NCBI GenBank assembly: GCA_034509755.1
Contig: CM067546.1
Span: forward strand, 29,875,876-29,939,875
Direction: 5' to 3'
DNA: 64,000 nt
Source: Anisodus tanguticus
Lineage: Eukaryota; Streptophyta; Magnoliopsida; Solanales; Solanaceae
Position numbers and translations under genes: made by a program. Positions 21,829 through 32,378 of the stretch are shown here, piece by piece. Under the pieces are notes generated by a model, which saw only the letters and a list, made by a program, of their open reading frames with translations, ran no database searches and was not told where the DNA came from. Within the stretch, counting starts at the first letter, position 1; each line of letters starts with the position of its first letter.

Positions 21829-22088
21829 TCTGTAGATGAATTTGAAGTGATTTTCAGATTATATTTTTTCTGACTGTGTAGGGATGTTTCATGAGTAGTC
21901 TTGATTTAAATAGATTTATGTAGCAATCTCAACCATCACAATTTTATTTTTTTTAACCGATTGGCTAACCAATGCGCCGTTTGGAGTGTAAAAATGAATT
22001 GTTTCAACCCATGTGTTGTTTTTATTCCCTTATTTTATTTATTTTTCTTTTCTATTTTTAAGTTGATTAAACTTTTGTACATCACTTT

Positions 22089-22207
22089 TGTAAAGAATGA
22101 ATTTTGTGCCTAACTCAACCCCAAAAGTTAGTTTGTAGGGTGATGATTGTCCAAGTCCATATAAGAAGTCTATGTTCCATTCCATTTTCGATGTGGGACT
22201 CTTAACA
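22089..22207 (-). repeat. 3' terminal repeat of the TRIM
   Basis: Ends at TAACA on the plus strand, next to the polypurine tract CTCCCCCGCAC (GTGCGGGGGAG on the minus strand, 22208-22218). Confidence 0.92.
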
Positions 22208-22297
22208 CTCCCCCGCACGCCCAGACCTCGTTAACTGGAGCGTGGACAATATAATTCGGGGGCCTAACATCGACGAACAAAGAATTGAAATAGGTCT

Positions 22298-22310
22298 GGC
22301 TCTGATACCA
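22298..22310 (-). other. Primer binding site of the TRIM
   Basis: Read on the minus strand it is TGGTATCAGAGCC, a perfect match to the complement of the initiator tRNA-Met 3' end, directly against the 5' repeat. Confidence 0.95.
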
Positions 22311-22430
22311 TATAAAGAATGGATCTTGGGCCTAACTCAACTCCAAAAGCTAGCTTGTATGGTGATGATTGTCCAAGTCCATATAAGGAGTTCGTGTTCT
22401 CGTTCCATTTTCGATGTGGGACTCTTAACA
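22311..22430 (-). repeat. 5' terminal repeat of the TRIM
   Basis: Matches the 3' repeat closely; one terminal base is changed (TATAAAGAATGG against TGTAAAGAATGA). Confidence 0.92.
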
Positions 22431-22435
22431 ACTTT

Positions 22436-23399
22436 GTCCAAATAACATGTATATTGGGTGCGTTTGGCCAATTTTTAATTAAATTATCTAATGTGGATAA
22501 TAAAAAAATAAAAATTCGTGTAATCAAAATTAAATATTTTTTGAAGTGTTAGTGTTTTCACATAAAATTATTCCATCGTCTTAGTTAGTTTCTTCACATC
22601 TAATTATTCCATAGAAATATTTAATCATACGCATATTAAAAGAGACACTGTCGCACCCGTTTTTAACCGCCCTCCCCGCCGCGAAAAAGAGGGATCCAAC
22701 ATGATCGCAACGTATTGGTGTGGCATTGTCCGTAAAATACCTATTTTTGGCAATTGTAGTAAGGAGAAAGCAAATTGTTTGTAATGAAAAGAGGTGATTT
22801 TTTATGGAAGTCATTTTTGATTTGCAAATCGGATAAAAAATAAAACCTTATTTATATGATTAGTAATTCGAATAAAGGATGACCAAGTTGTTTTGAAAGT
22901 TTGAAACATACGTGACGGGCCTAAAATAAATAAGCTAGTGGCGGGTTTCCAATTTTAAACTACCCGAGCCTAAAATAAATAAACTACCCTATTAATTTAT
23001 CCACTTAAGGCCTAATTATTCTAAGTATTCTAATGATTGCACAAAATTGGATAATTAAATTACAACCAAAGAGATAAAAATGCGATATTAAGGAATTAAA
23101 GCATCGACTAGGGCGGATGACGATATCATCCCGCCCTATTTGTTTAGAAGTCCCGAGGCAGGAGAATGCGATGAACATGGATGCGGGTCTTCGTTTGACA
23201 ATAGTCAGGATGAGTATCATAACGAGACTCTTCATTGCTTCCGATGCATTTCATGTAAAACGAAAGAAAAGAAAAGGATTAGTAGACGGAACATGAAAAT
23301 GTATACATAAGAAAAAATGCATATAAATAATTAATGAAAGGTAATATGTTGTTGGGCCTCAGGAAAAATTAACACGCAGAAATAGAAAGCAGGTCCAAA
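22436..23399. other. Unassigned stretch, possibly an LTR relic
   Basis: From about 22648 the sequence TGTCGCACCCGTTTTTAACC followed by a GC-rich patch (CCGCCGCGAAAAAGAGG) resembles the start of Gypsy LTRs. No partner LTR, primer site or domain was found. A near repeat, GCCTAAAATAAATAA, occurs at about 22920 and 22970. Confidence 0.25.
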
Positions 23400-23404
23400 C
23401 ATAT

Positions 23405-23610
23405 TGTAAGATGATATTAATCTCCCTTGGGGAGTCTTTCATTAATATCAATGTATATATAGAGTACAATATTCATCCCTTATACAATAGGAATCCTAAG
23501 CCTATACAAAAGAGGAATCCTAGTCTTACTATAATTATATTTACACAATATATAGAAATATTTTAATTATGGGTAGGGAATATATTGTTTCCTATATTTA
23601 CACGTTTACA
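23405..23610 (-). repeat. 3' LTR of B2
   Basis: On the minus strand begins TGTAAACGTGTAAATATAGG and ends at TCTTACA; the polypurine tract (GACTGAGGGGGTG) lies at 23611-23623. Confidence 0.93.
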
Positions 23611-24388
23611 CACCCCCTCAGTCGGAGCGGGAGGAGGCCGGACGCTGAGACTGGATCTGAAGTCAAGAAATAACTGTCTGGGAAGTCCTTTGGTAAATAT
23701 GTCTACATATTGATAGGATGATGGAATATGTAACACTCTGACATGGCCTAACGCAACTTTCTCACGAACGAAGTGTAGGTCTATCTCAATATGCTTGGTT
23801 CGCTGATGTTGAACCGGATTATGAGAAAGATAGATGGCAGAGATGTTATCACAATACACAATAGATGCCTGACGCAAAGGACACTGAAGTTCTAACAGTA
23901 AATTTCTGAGCCAACAAATCTCAGCTATTACATTTGCAACGCCTCTATACTCAGCCTCGGCACTGGAGCGAGATAGGGTAGCATGTCGCTTGGCAAACCA
24001 AGAAATCAGATTATCCCCTAAGAAAACACAAAAGCCGGAGGTGGAGCGTCGCGTATCCGGACACCCTGTCCAATCTGCATCCGTATATGAAAGGAACCTG
24101 TCTGGTGCGGAGGGGTATAGGTGCAAACCATAATCAAGAGTGCCTTTAATGTATCGAATGACATGCTTAAGAGCAATGAAATGAGACTCTCTGGGGGCAT
24201 GCATGAATAAGCGCACCTGCTGAACAACATAAGCTATGTCCGGCTCCCGTGAATGTGAGATGCGAAGTGCACTGCAAGGCTCCTATACGAGTAGAATCGA
24301 GGCGGAGCACCATCCATAGCACCGAGCTTAGATTTGGAATCAGCGGAGTAGGCACCTCTTTGCGGTTCGCCATCTTAGCCCCGTACAC
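23611..24388 (-). pseudogene. RNase H end of B2
   Basis: The frame 23563-24216 contains SYTDADWTGCPDTRRSTSG (first catalytic Asp), SRSSAEAEYRGVANV (catalytic Glu), VYCDNISAIYLS (catalytic Asp) and TKHIEIDLHFVREKVALGHV, ending with VDIFTKGLPRQLF and a short tail that runs into the LTR. This 200-codon part is continuous and has all conserved residues. Upstream pieces (24167-24388) hold the RT thumb in another frame with several indels. RNase H would remove RNA from the RNA-DNA hybrid. Confidence 0.88.
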
Positions 24389-24525
24389 AATCTCTTCGCA
24401 TACTTACGCCGACACAAGAACATATGATTGGCGGACACTGGTCACCGATATCCCCAAAAAGTAACTCGGCTTCCCCAAATCAGTCATTGCAAATTCGGAC
24501 TTGAGCAAGACAATAATCTCATTTT

Positions 24526-25171
24526 TCAATCCGTCGGAGGAGGCGTAAGAACAATATCATCCACATAAAGTAATAAGTAAGCAGTGCTACTACCTCGATG
24601 AAAAATGAAAAGTGATGTATCACTCTTTCGCATATAAACCCAATCTGCAAGATATACTGGCAAAACGATCATACCACGCACGGGGGCTGCCGCCGGGCCA
24701 TATAGTGACTTACGGAGATGGCACACATAGTGAGGAACTGCTGGATGGGTGAACCTTGGTGGCTGATGCATGTAGACTGTCTCTCTCAGATCCCCATGTA
24801 AGAATGCACTCTTCACATCAAGCTGATGGATCGACCAGTGTTTGCCCATGGCAATGCTCAAAACTGTGCGGATGGTAGCCAGTTTGACAACCGGGACTGA
24901 AGGTCTCACCACAATCAATGCCCTCCTACTGATTTGTGCCATTATCCACAAGACGGGCCTTATACCTCTCAAGATCCCCATTGTCTCTGAACTTATGACG
25001 AAATAGCCACATACAACGAATGACATTCACCCCCTCAGGTCTAGGTACTAGATCCCACGTGTGCTGTTTAGTTAAAGCATTGAATTCCTCATACATAGCC
25101 GCATTCCAATTAGGGTCTTGTTTGGCCAATTTTAGGTTCTTTGGAAGTGGAGAGATGGTTTGGGAAGACAA
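24526..25171 (-). pseudogene. reverse transcriptase of B2 (broken)
   Basis: The N-terminal part in 24926-25171 reads DPNWNAAMYEEFNALTKQHT and VNVIRCMWLFRHKF. After a frameshift the frame 24526-25026 continues with KLATIRTVLSIAMGKHWS, QLDVKSAFLHGDL (first Asp) and LLLYVDDIVLTPP (YVDD box). A damaged finger segment (SLYGPAAAPVRG) stands where YGLKQAPR is expected. The missing joint near 24950 and the loss downstream of the YVDD box make it inactive. Confidence 0.85.
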
Positions 25172-26470
25172 GTTGAAATGGACTTTGGGTTTGAAATTCC
25201 ATGCTTTGAACGAGTTTCCATTGGATGGGTAGGGACAGTGGGTGGCGGAGTGGTGTCTGAGACGGGGGGTAAAGTCGGATAAGGAGAAGGTGGGGGCGAA
25301 GCCGTCGGAGGCGCCGCGGCTCCTGGATCGAGAGTCGCGGCGCTAGAAGGTTGACGGGCTTCTCTGAAGTTTGGGCGCCGCGACGCCTCAGCACAGGGCC
25401 GCGGAGCTGTCGACGGTGTTTCAAAAGATTGCTCTCTGGAAATCAGGCGTCGCGGCGCCTCCCCTCGAGGCCGCGGCTCTGACGACGGAACAGAGGAGGT
25501 GAGTTGTTCGATTATGAGGGGAGAGATGGCAGACTCGTCAAGAAATGAGTAGTCATGTTTTTGGAATTTTGGAAGATTCGAAAACGGGAATGTGGTCTCG
25601 TCGAATGTGACGTGACGAGATATGTGGATCTGACGAGTCGACAAGTCATAGCATAGATAGCCCCTATGGTTCAGCGGGAATCCTAGAAAGACACATGGAG
25701 TGGACCTAGGAGCGAGCTTGTGAGGGGCGGTGAGGCTAATGTTGGGATAACACAGACAACCAAAAATCCGTAGATGATCATAAGAGGTTATTCTATGGTA
25801 GAGGATTTCGGTAGGGGTCATATTGTGAAGAGTGCTAGTAGGGAGAATATTTAGAGTGTATTCTGACATTTTAGCAGCATAGACCTAGAAGGGTGGAGGG
25901 AGGGAGGCATGAATCAATAGGGTGCGAATCATATTGTTAATGGTGCGGATGATTCTTTCAGCTTTCCGTTTTGTGGTGAGGTGTGAGGGCAGGAGAAGCG
26001 AAAGACCATGCTATTATTGGTACAAAAGCGGTGAAAAATAGAGTTATTGAATTCATGACCATTATAGCACTGAAATGATTTTATGCCTTTTCCAAATTGT
26101 GTTTGAATGAACTTGCGAAACTCAAGAAATTTGACAAACACTTCGATTTAAATTTAAGAGGGTATAACCAAACATAGTGTGAAAAATCATCAAGCAACAC
26201 AAGATAGTATTTATGACCGAGAGAACTAGAGATAGGAGATGTCCATAAATCGGCATGTATGATATCAAAAGGAGCAAATGTAACACTAGTAGATGATTTG
26301 AACGGAAGACGAATATGTTTGCCTAAAGAGCAAGAAACACAATTTTAGGCAAGTTTCCCATTACAAGCAATGAAATTGTTGCCTCTAAGAAAATTAAAAA
26401 CTGGGACTCCTGGATGACCAAGCCTATTATGCCAAGTTGAAGAAGAAACATCCGCTAGAGTGACGGGAGA
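25132..26470 (-). pseudogene. integrase of B2 (broken)
   Basis: From the right: pre-integrase pieces near 26330-26470, a core piece 25929-26141 (FRKFIQTQFGKGIKSFQC, EFNNSIFHRF, FSCPHTSPQNGK), and 25132-25869 (SEYTLNILPTSTLHNMTP, FGCLCYP, STPCVFLGFPLNHRG). The frame 25132-25869 ends in a linker with unusual Arg/Ala/Pro-rich words (RGEAPRRL, CAEASRRPN, PGAAAPP) encoded by GC-rich boxes, then HPMETRSKHGISNPK, the normal Copia linker motif. A stop and shifts lie near 25870-25930. Confidence 0.85.
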
Positions 26471-27953
26471 GCAAGATGCGGCGGCGGAGGTGGAAGTGAA
26501 TGGATAGAGATCCCCGTGCTATTGCATCTCGTAAGAGGTGTCCCCGTATGAAGATCCTTCACAGTAAAACAAAAAGGGTCAAAATCCATAGAAACAGAAT
26601 TATTACGAGTAAATTAGCGGACATATATGAGGTTCTTAATCATGTATGGGGCATATAGGGTGTTTTTTAGGGAGAAGGGTGGATAAGGAGGTTGTGTGTA
26701 TGAGGTACCATAACCCTTAACTGGAATGTGTTGTCCACTACCAACTGTAACATATTGAGGATGCTTTAAACTAAACAGTTTAGGAATAGTACTGCAGATG
26801 GGTGACGTGAGATGTGGCGCCCGAGTCCATGTACCAAGTATTGTCGAGTCTGTTGCATAGAGAGGGTCTTGAACTCCCGACCCAACTCGGTGGGTGTCAT
26901 GCGGAGGAGGGGCGGGACCCGACCTTGCATGAAGTGGGCTCTTTGTGGGGGTGGAGCGGGGCCTAACAAACCGGGGTAAGAATACGGATTGTATGGGTGC
27001 TGGTCTTGGAATGGACTTGGCGCCGCGGCTACATGCGGGCGCCGCGCGCGGGGCACGCGCGTAGAGACGAAGCCGCCGAGGAGCCGCGGCCCGGTTGTTC
27101 TGCGATCTCTGTTCGTTGTTCTTTGTTGGTTACGTTGACCGCGACCCTTGCCACGACCATGGCCTCTTCTACCGCCGCGACCTTTTCCACCCTTGCCGCC
27201 GCGGCCCGCCGCTGTTGGGAGTTGTTGGTGGCGTCGATCTTGGGATTGCATGTCGACGGCTAACACCGCCGGGCGTGCTCATCCGCTTAGCACGACGGGT
27301 TTCTTCGAGCAACAATTGTGAGCGAGCTTTGTTAAAACTCGGTAGCGGATCGCTGTTGAATTATGGTGGCCAAAGTATCATATTCGCCCTTAGTAAGGCC
27401 GAAATCATTTGTAGCACCATTTTATCGTCGGTGATGGCGTGCCGATGTTGGAGAGTTGATCCGCTAGAAGTTTAAGGCTGCTTGCGGTACTCGGAGACAT
27501 TGGAGAAGTTTTCAAGACGTGTTTTGTTGAAGCTGTTCTTCCAAATACACGGCACGAGTGTGCTTGTTGTCCTGAAAAATTTCCTCCAAACGATTCCACA
27601 AGTCAAGGGATGTGGAGTCAGATTTCATGATAGTAAGGAGCAAATCTTGAGAGATACTACCATATATCCATTGTTTGACGCCGGCGTCGAGACGATGCCA
27701 GATAGAATCATCAACCTCCGTAGGGCGCGGAATAATGTCATCAATATGGTCAAGCACGTTATAGAGATATGCATGATTGCGAAAAAGTTCAACCCAGGGC
27801 GAATACTGGTTGTTTTCTTGATCAAGATTAATGGGAATATGGTTCTTGATGTTGGAAACAATTAAGGGCGGGATGAAACGGGGGTGATGACTTTGTGGTG
27901 GGATTTGTGGAGGTAGAGGCGTCAGAAAGTGTGGAAGAATCAGGGATAGCCAT
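26471..27953 (-). pseudogene. gag and protease of B2 (broken)
   Basis: The likely gag ATG is at 27953, with a one-base insertion near 27865 shifting into the frame 27512-28090 (IVSNIKNHIPINLDQENNQ, GVKQWIYGSISQDLLLTIM, EEIFQDNKHTRAVYLEEQL). The middle piece is 27405-27599. The tail 26766-27266 is strongly basic and Gly-rich (RGGKGGKGRGGRRGHGRGKG) and probably binds RNA in place of a zinc knuckle. It then passes GC-rich boxes (27020-27105) and reaches the protease site, which is frameshifted at about 26830 so that the expected MDTGATSH reads as HGLGRHIS. Protease remnants continue to about 26480. Confidence 0.82.
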
Positions 27954-28076
27954 TTAGAGAAGAGAAGAAAGGAAGAACAAAACCCGAAAAGCAAGAAGAA
28001 AATCCGGGAGGGCCGCGGCGTAGGAGAGGCAACCGGCGGCTGTGGAAGAGAAAGGTTTTTAGGGTTTTGTTTATTT

Positions 28077-28089
28077 GGCTTTGATACCA
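28077..28089 (-). other. Primer binding site of B2
   Basis: Read on the minus strand: TGGTATCAAAGCC, one mismatch to the initiator tRNA-Met complement, adjoining the 5' LTR. Confidence 0.92.
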
Positions 28090-28295
28090 TGTAAGATGAT
28101 ATTAATCTCCCTTGGGGAGTCTTTCATTAATATCAAGGTATATATAGAGTACAATATTCATCCCTTATACAATAGGAATCCTAAGCCTATACAAAAGAGG
28201 AATCCTAGTCTTACCATAATTATATTTACACAATATATGAAAATATTCTAATTATGGATAGGGAATATATTGTTTTCTATATTTACACGTTTACA
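28090..28295 (-). repeat. 5' LTR of B2
   Basis: Differs from the 3' LTR by only a handful of bases; right edge confirmed by CATAT. Confidence 0.93.
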
Positions 28296-28300
28296 CATAT

Positions 28301-29449
28301 AATTTTCAGATTTGAAGGAGGGAGACAGACCAACCCAATATGCGATAAGCCCAATCAAGCATACCTGAAGCTAATATCGACTATCCCTATAATCCTTATG
28401 AAGGTTTATGTAACAAAAATAACAAATATGCAAATACAGTCTAGTTTCTACTGCTCTTAAACCAGACAAGACATATGAACAGCCTCAGGGGTATGTTAAT
28501 ATAGACATAATTCGGATAGTCTTAGTAGACATGAAATGATCTAGTGGATAAGGTAATGCTATCATGGGACATTCTACATTTAGAAAAACAAGCCGGAATA
28601 TGTAGCCAGTTTTAAAGGCATAACATAAATTCAACATAGGCATGGGGATGCTGAAACAACAAAATGGACATGTGATTAAGCTAGTTGTTTGACTAGCAGA
28701 GGATTTAATGCATTTAAACATGCTATTTTAAGGATATTTCAAGCTAGATCAAATGTCTACTTTTACTCAGTTAAAACCAACATGATACAACAGGATTTAA
28801 AAAAAAAAAGGGGGGGGGGGGGTGGGTTTCTACATTTCATAGTGATGGTCCTATACTAGATGATTAAGAACAAATGCATAGCTGGTATAAAAAGCAAAGT
28901 GGACAATCATGCATACCTATTCAATTTCATTTGGAGGTCTATTCGAATATGCAAAGGCACAAGAATCGTATCCTACCATAGAGGATAGAACTTGGCCTTC
29001 AACATGGCGCATAGGTCATAAACTAAGAAAACAGACCCAAGCTGTCACAAGGTATTCAAACAAATCTTGTTCAAGTCCTTTTGGAAAATAAACCAGTTAA
29101 AACATGAGCTAATTAGGGTCTTCATTACATTAGTACCAGTATCACATGCTTAGTTAAGGCATTTCCTATGTTCAGATTCAAATACAATCCAAACCAAGGT
29201 CATATAGCCCAACTAACTACTCATATCCTCTTCAATACATAGCAATCATGTAGGTTCTACTCTGGTAATCAAATAGCTTATCAATCACACCATACTTAAT
29301 CTAAACGAAAAATCAACTACACATATTAAACATATTATAAGCTACATTAACTATAGGCTAATGGTATTTAGTAGGTCTAAACATCTTAACAACATATCAA
29401 CCAGAACTAAAACCCATTTCAACTAACAACTAAATAATCATTTCAAGTA
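28301..29449. other. Unassigned spacer
   Basis: No gene recognised. An A-run followed by a G-run at 28799-28823 is the only striking low-complexity tract. With B2 removed, this region is contiguous with the sequence left of 23400. Confidence 0.5.
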
Positions 29450-29454
29450 AAAGG

Positions 29455-30511
29455 TGTTGGAAATTTGCCTTTGGCGGGAGTTGCGACCGACCAACTTTAA
29501 CGGCTTAAACACTAGTGTTACGTATGTTGGAGAATCCGGCTCTTCACACATGCATGATCTACTAAGTACGTAGATAACCGTAGGGCCAAGAATCGTCAAT
29601 TTCATTGAGAAATGAAAGAGATATTGGTCCACGAAGTGAGGTGTTTGAAGCATGGAAAGTGTGGTATTGTGTTCAATTCTCCCTCATCGGTGGAGGAATA
29701 AAGAATTGTTGTGTATATAAGACTCAAAATTGGTTTGGGGTTTGGGACCCCAAGGGGTATCCCATGTGTTTAAAGGAGGGAGGACCTAGATGTGCTTCGG
29801 ATCGAGGAAAGCCCACACGCGTGCCGCCGCCGCCCGTCCGGTTTTGGGTTCCGAGTTCCGGGTCCGGGGGTCGTGAGTCAAGAGTCAAGAGTCAAGAGTC
29901 AAGATGTACAGTTTGGTCCCTGAAGTTTCCAGAATCAGAATTTGGACAGTCTGAGCAGAAATGCCACAACACTCAATTCAGCCATTTATTTTGGTTGAAT
30001 TACTCCTCCTATAATGGCCAATCCGTTGGTGTTTTCACCATTTATTTTGGTGACATTACTACCTCCATAATGGCCAGTAATGTCACTTATTGAGGCAGTT
30101 TTGCTGCTCCTCCCTCACCTATATAAACACCCCATTACACCATTGTTGAGAACAACACACTACACGAAAATACACAAGCAGAAAACAGTTTCTTCCTACA
30201 ACTTCCAGTTTCTTCCTACAACTTCCAAGCATAATTTCATTACTCAATATTCTTCACGGTAGCTCTTGAGTTTCCTTTGCTCAAGTGTTCCATTGCTGTT
30301 TTATCTTGGGAGACAAATTGTCCAGGACGTATAAAGGATACATACGGGGCAATATTGTCTTAAAGACAGAGTGCCACACTCGACTCAGCAAAAACAGTTT
30401 CCAGTTTTTCTTGTTCAACAATTGTAATTTCAGTTTTGTTGTTGAATTATATTTTCAGTACGTTTGAGCAGCTATTTGTAATTCCCGTTTCCTGCACCTT
30501 TGTAACCAACA
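29455..30511 (+). repeat. Solo LTR, Copia family C (copy 2)
   Basis: Begins TGTTGGAAATTTGCC and ends GTAACCAACA, with perfect target duplication AAAGG (29450-29454 and 30512-30516). It matches the C1 LTRs over most of its length (ACGTATGTTGGAGAATCCGG, ACCCCAAGGGGTATCCCATG). At about 29875-29905 it carries four tandem GAGTCAA units where C1 has CCCGTGA repeats. A TATA-like TGTATATAAGAC lies near 29711. No internal region remains. Confidence 0.93.
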
Positions 30512-30609
30512 AAAGGTTAGACACCGAAAATTTACTTAATCTAAGTCATACAAATACATAGTAATTTAAAGAAAACAAAAAGGACTGAGAGAAATTTGGA
30601 CTCACTGAC

Positions 30610-30667
30610 CTTCTCCGAGCAGCGAACCGAGGCCATTATTTCGAATCGTCGAATCCGCTCGGAGAAG
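30610..30667. repeat. Short perfect inverted repeat
   Basis: CTTCTCCGAGC at 30610-30620 and GCTCGGAGAAG at 30657-30667 can pair over 11 bases around a 36-base loop. Its context is otherwise unassigned. Confidence 0.7.
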
Positions 30668-30854
30668 TTATTTCGGAATTTTTTTTTTTTTTGCCATTTT
30701 AGAATTCTGATTTTTATGATTTTTGGACTTCTGATTTTCTGATTTTGGACCCGGAATCTAATCCGACCCGGAAACAGACCCGACATGGAAACGTGAAGAA
30801 CAAAAAGGGGCAAATTCATATGGTATACTATACAGGTTTGTCTAATTAATCAAA

Positions 30855-31114
30855 TAAAATCCATAGCAGTGTAAGTCATAAAAAATCATATATTTTTTGT
30901 TTATAAAACTTTCTTTAATTAATTTAAAAAATTATATACTAGTAATTTCATTTAACTTTGTGTAATTAATATAAAAAATCACTTACTAATAAGTTCATAC
31001 AACTTTGTGTAATTAATAAAAAAAATCATACACGAGTAAGTTTATACATATCAGTGTAAGTCATCAAAAAAAACTTTATACTAATAAGTTCATACAACTT
31101 TGTGTAATTTGAAA

Positions 31115-31158
<44 letters not shown>

Positions 31159-31412
31159 GAGTTAGTTTATACATATTAGTGTAAGAATAATCTTTTTATA
31201 CTAATAAGTTCATACAAATTTGTGTAATTTATCAAAAACAAATCTTTTAAAAGTAAGTTTATACATATCAGTGTAAGACATCAAAAAATAAATTCTATAC
31301 CAATAAGTTCATACAACTTCGTGTAATTTGAAAAAATCATATACGAAGTTAGTTTATACATATTAATGTAAGGCATAAAAAATAAATAAATTATATACTA
31401 GTAAGTTCATCT
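30855..31412. repeat. AT-rich minisatellite of alternating units
   Basis: Two related words alternate: TAAGTTCATACAACTTTGTG and AGTTTATACATATCAGTGTA, each followed by an A-rich spacer, with a repeat period of roughly 45 bases (90 for the pair). A pure AT run interrupts it at about 31123-31156. No coding potential. Confidence 0.75.
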
Positions 31413-31717
31413 GTATCTTGTCAACTGAGGCTTGCATGTGTCATCTTGTCAATATTATCTCATCTTGTCAAAGGATTTTATTCTCTTGCTCAAATATTTT
31501 CATATCAATTTATCTTGTGACTGACGATTGAAATACTTTTATTTTTTATTTATTTTTCTTGATTTTTCGATTACAAATTCTGAAAAAAATTAATAATAGT
31601 AAAATCCTTAACTGGAATAAAAACAAACTTAAATGGAATACACACTTAAATAGAATAAAAATCATTTCATAACAACAACAACAACACTCACTAATTCAAA
31701 ATACATTAAAAATAAGT

Positions 31718-32139
31718 TCAAATACCATTCAATAGAATTGTGTCATCATTGACAATCACAAGTTTGACTATGTTCCGAGAGCTCTTATACAAAATCATAT
31801 CAAGAACAGTTCCTTCTTGATAACCAGGCTCCTCAACAAATCTCAGCTACCCTAACTGTATTCTCATTCTTCTTCCACGAGGTGTTACTTGTGTTGTCCA
31901 TATTGTATCTAGATCACGAATTCAAACCAAGGTTGGTTGAGGAGGAATATTGTCACAAATATTCGTTGGCAACCACTGTATAACAAAAATAATAATTATT
32001 TTAACCTTGATTTACCAAAAAAAAAGTTAATGAAAATAATGATAAACATGTTTACCTGATAAGAGTAAGATCTTGTTAAAGTGATTGTGAAACAAGGGTG
32101 GAGAGAGCGTCTTGGATCAATCGGTGTGAATGATGTCAT
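31718..32139 (-). pseudogene. B3 DNA-binding domain pseudogene, copy A
   Basis: Two exons are visible. Exon 1 (32056-32139) starts with ATG (MTSFTPIDPRRSL, then HPCFTITLTRSYSYQ) and ends at CAG followed by GTAAAC, a good donor. Exon 2 (31718-31975) follows a TTATACAG acceptor and reads WLPTNICDNIPPQ, later VTPRGRRMRIQLG, FVEEPGYQEGTVLDMIL and a stop at 31718. The pattern F.ITL..S...LP..., RG.RM.I..GW..FV...G...G.VL matches the plant B3 fold (REM-type transcription factors). Two in-frame stops (TGA after TLV, TAG after QLG, where GW is expected) make it a pseudogene. The upstream region toward 32379 shows no promoter I can support. Confidence 0.62.
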
Positions 32140-32378
32140 CTGATAAGACCTATTTCTTCTCAAAAAGTGATTTTTTCCACAAATATTTTAAATTTCTCTC
32201 CATCAGTTGCATCATAAAAAACGTCTACACTTAAATTTTGCTACTTAAGTGAAAAATAATATTCAAACTTAAACTTTATTAGTACTCAACTTGATTGCTC
32301 TTTTTTTATTAACTTGACTTTGAGATAATATGTTAAAATAAAATAATAAATTTGATTAAGCTAACAGTCTAACACAAA

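Larger units (their letters stand above)
22089..22430 (-). mobile_element. TRIM (terminal-repeat retrotransposon in miniature)
   Basis: A complete 342-base element with terminal direct repeats of 119 and 120 bases, a primer binding site, a polypurine tract and a perfect 5-base target duplication ACTTT (22084-22088 and 22431-22435). On the minus strand the repeats begin TGTTAAGAGTCCCACATCG and end ATTCTTTA(C/T)A. The internal part is only about 100 bases and codes for nothing, so it must be mobilised by proteins of another LTR element. TRIMs are short non-autonomous LTR retrotransposons first described in potato and Arabidopsis. Confidence 0.95.
23405..28295 (-). mobile_element. B2: full-length Copia retrotransposon, inactivated
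   Basis: A 4891-base minus-strand element with two 206-base LTRs that look almost identical and a perfect target duplication CATAT (23400-23404 and 28296-28300). Order from the right is LTR, primer site, gag, protease, integrase, reverse transcriptase, RNase H, polypurine tract, LTR. Frame breaks interrupt gag, protease, integrase and RT. The nearly identical LTRs imply a young insertion despite these breaks, so it may have been copied by proteins of relatives. The gag tail and integrase linker carry GC-rich boxes not found in its relative B1. Confidence 0.95.

Noticed and set aside
22648..23360. A complete Gypsy LTR
   Set aside because: Only the start resembles Gypsy LTRs; no partner repeat, primer site or target duplication was found, so it is left as an unassigned stretch.
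27095..27475. Plus-strand frame over the B2 gag tail
   Set aside because: Mirror frame of the basic Gly/Arg-rich gag tail, without independent support.
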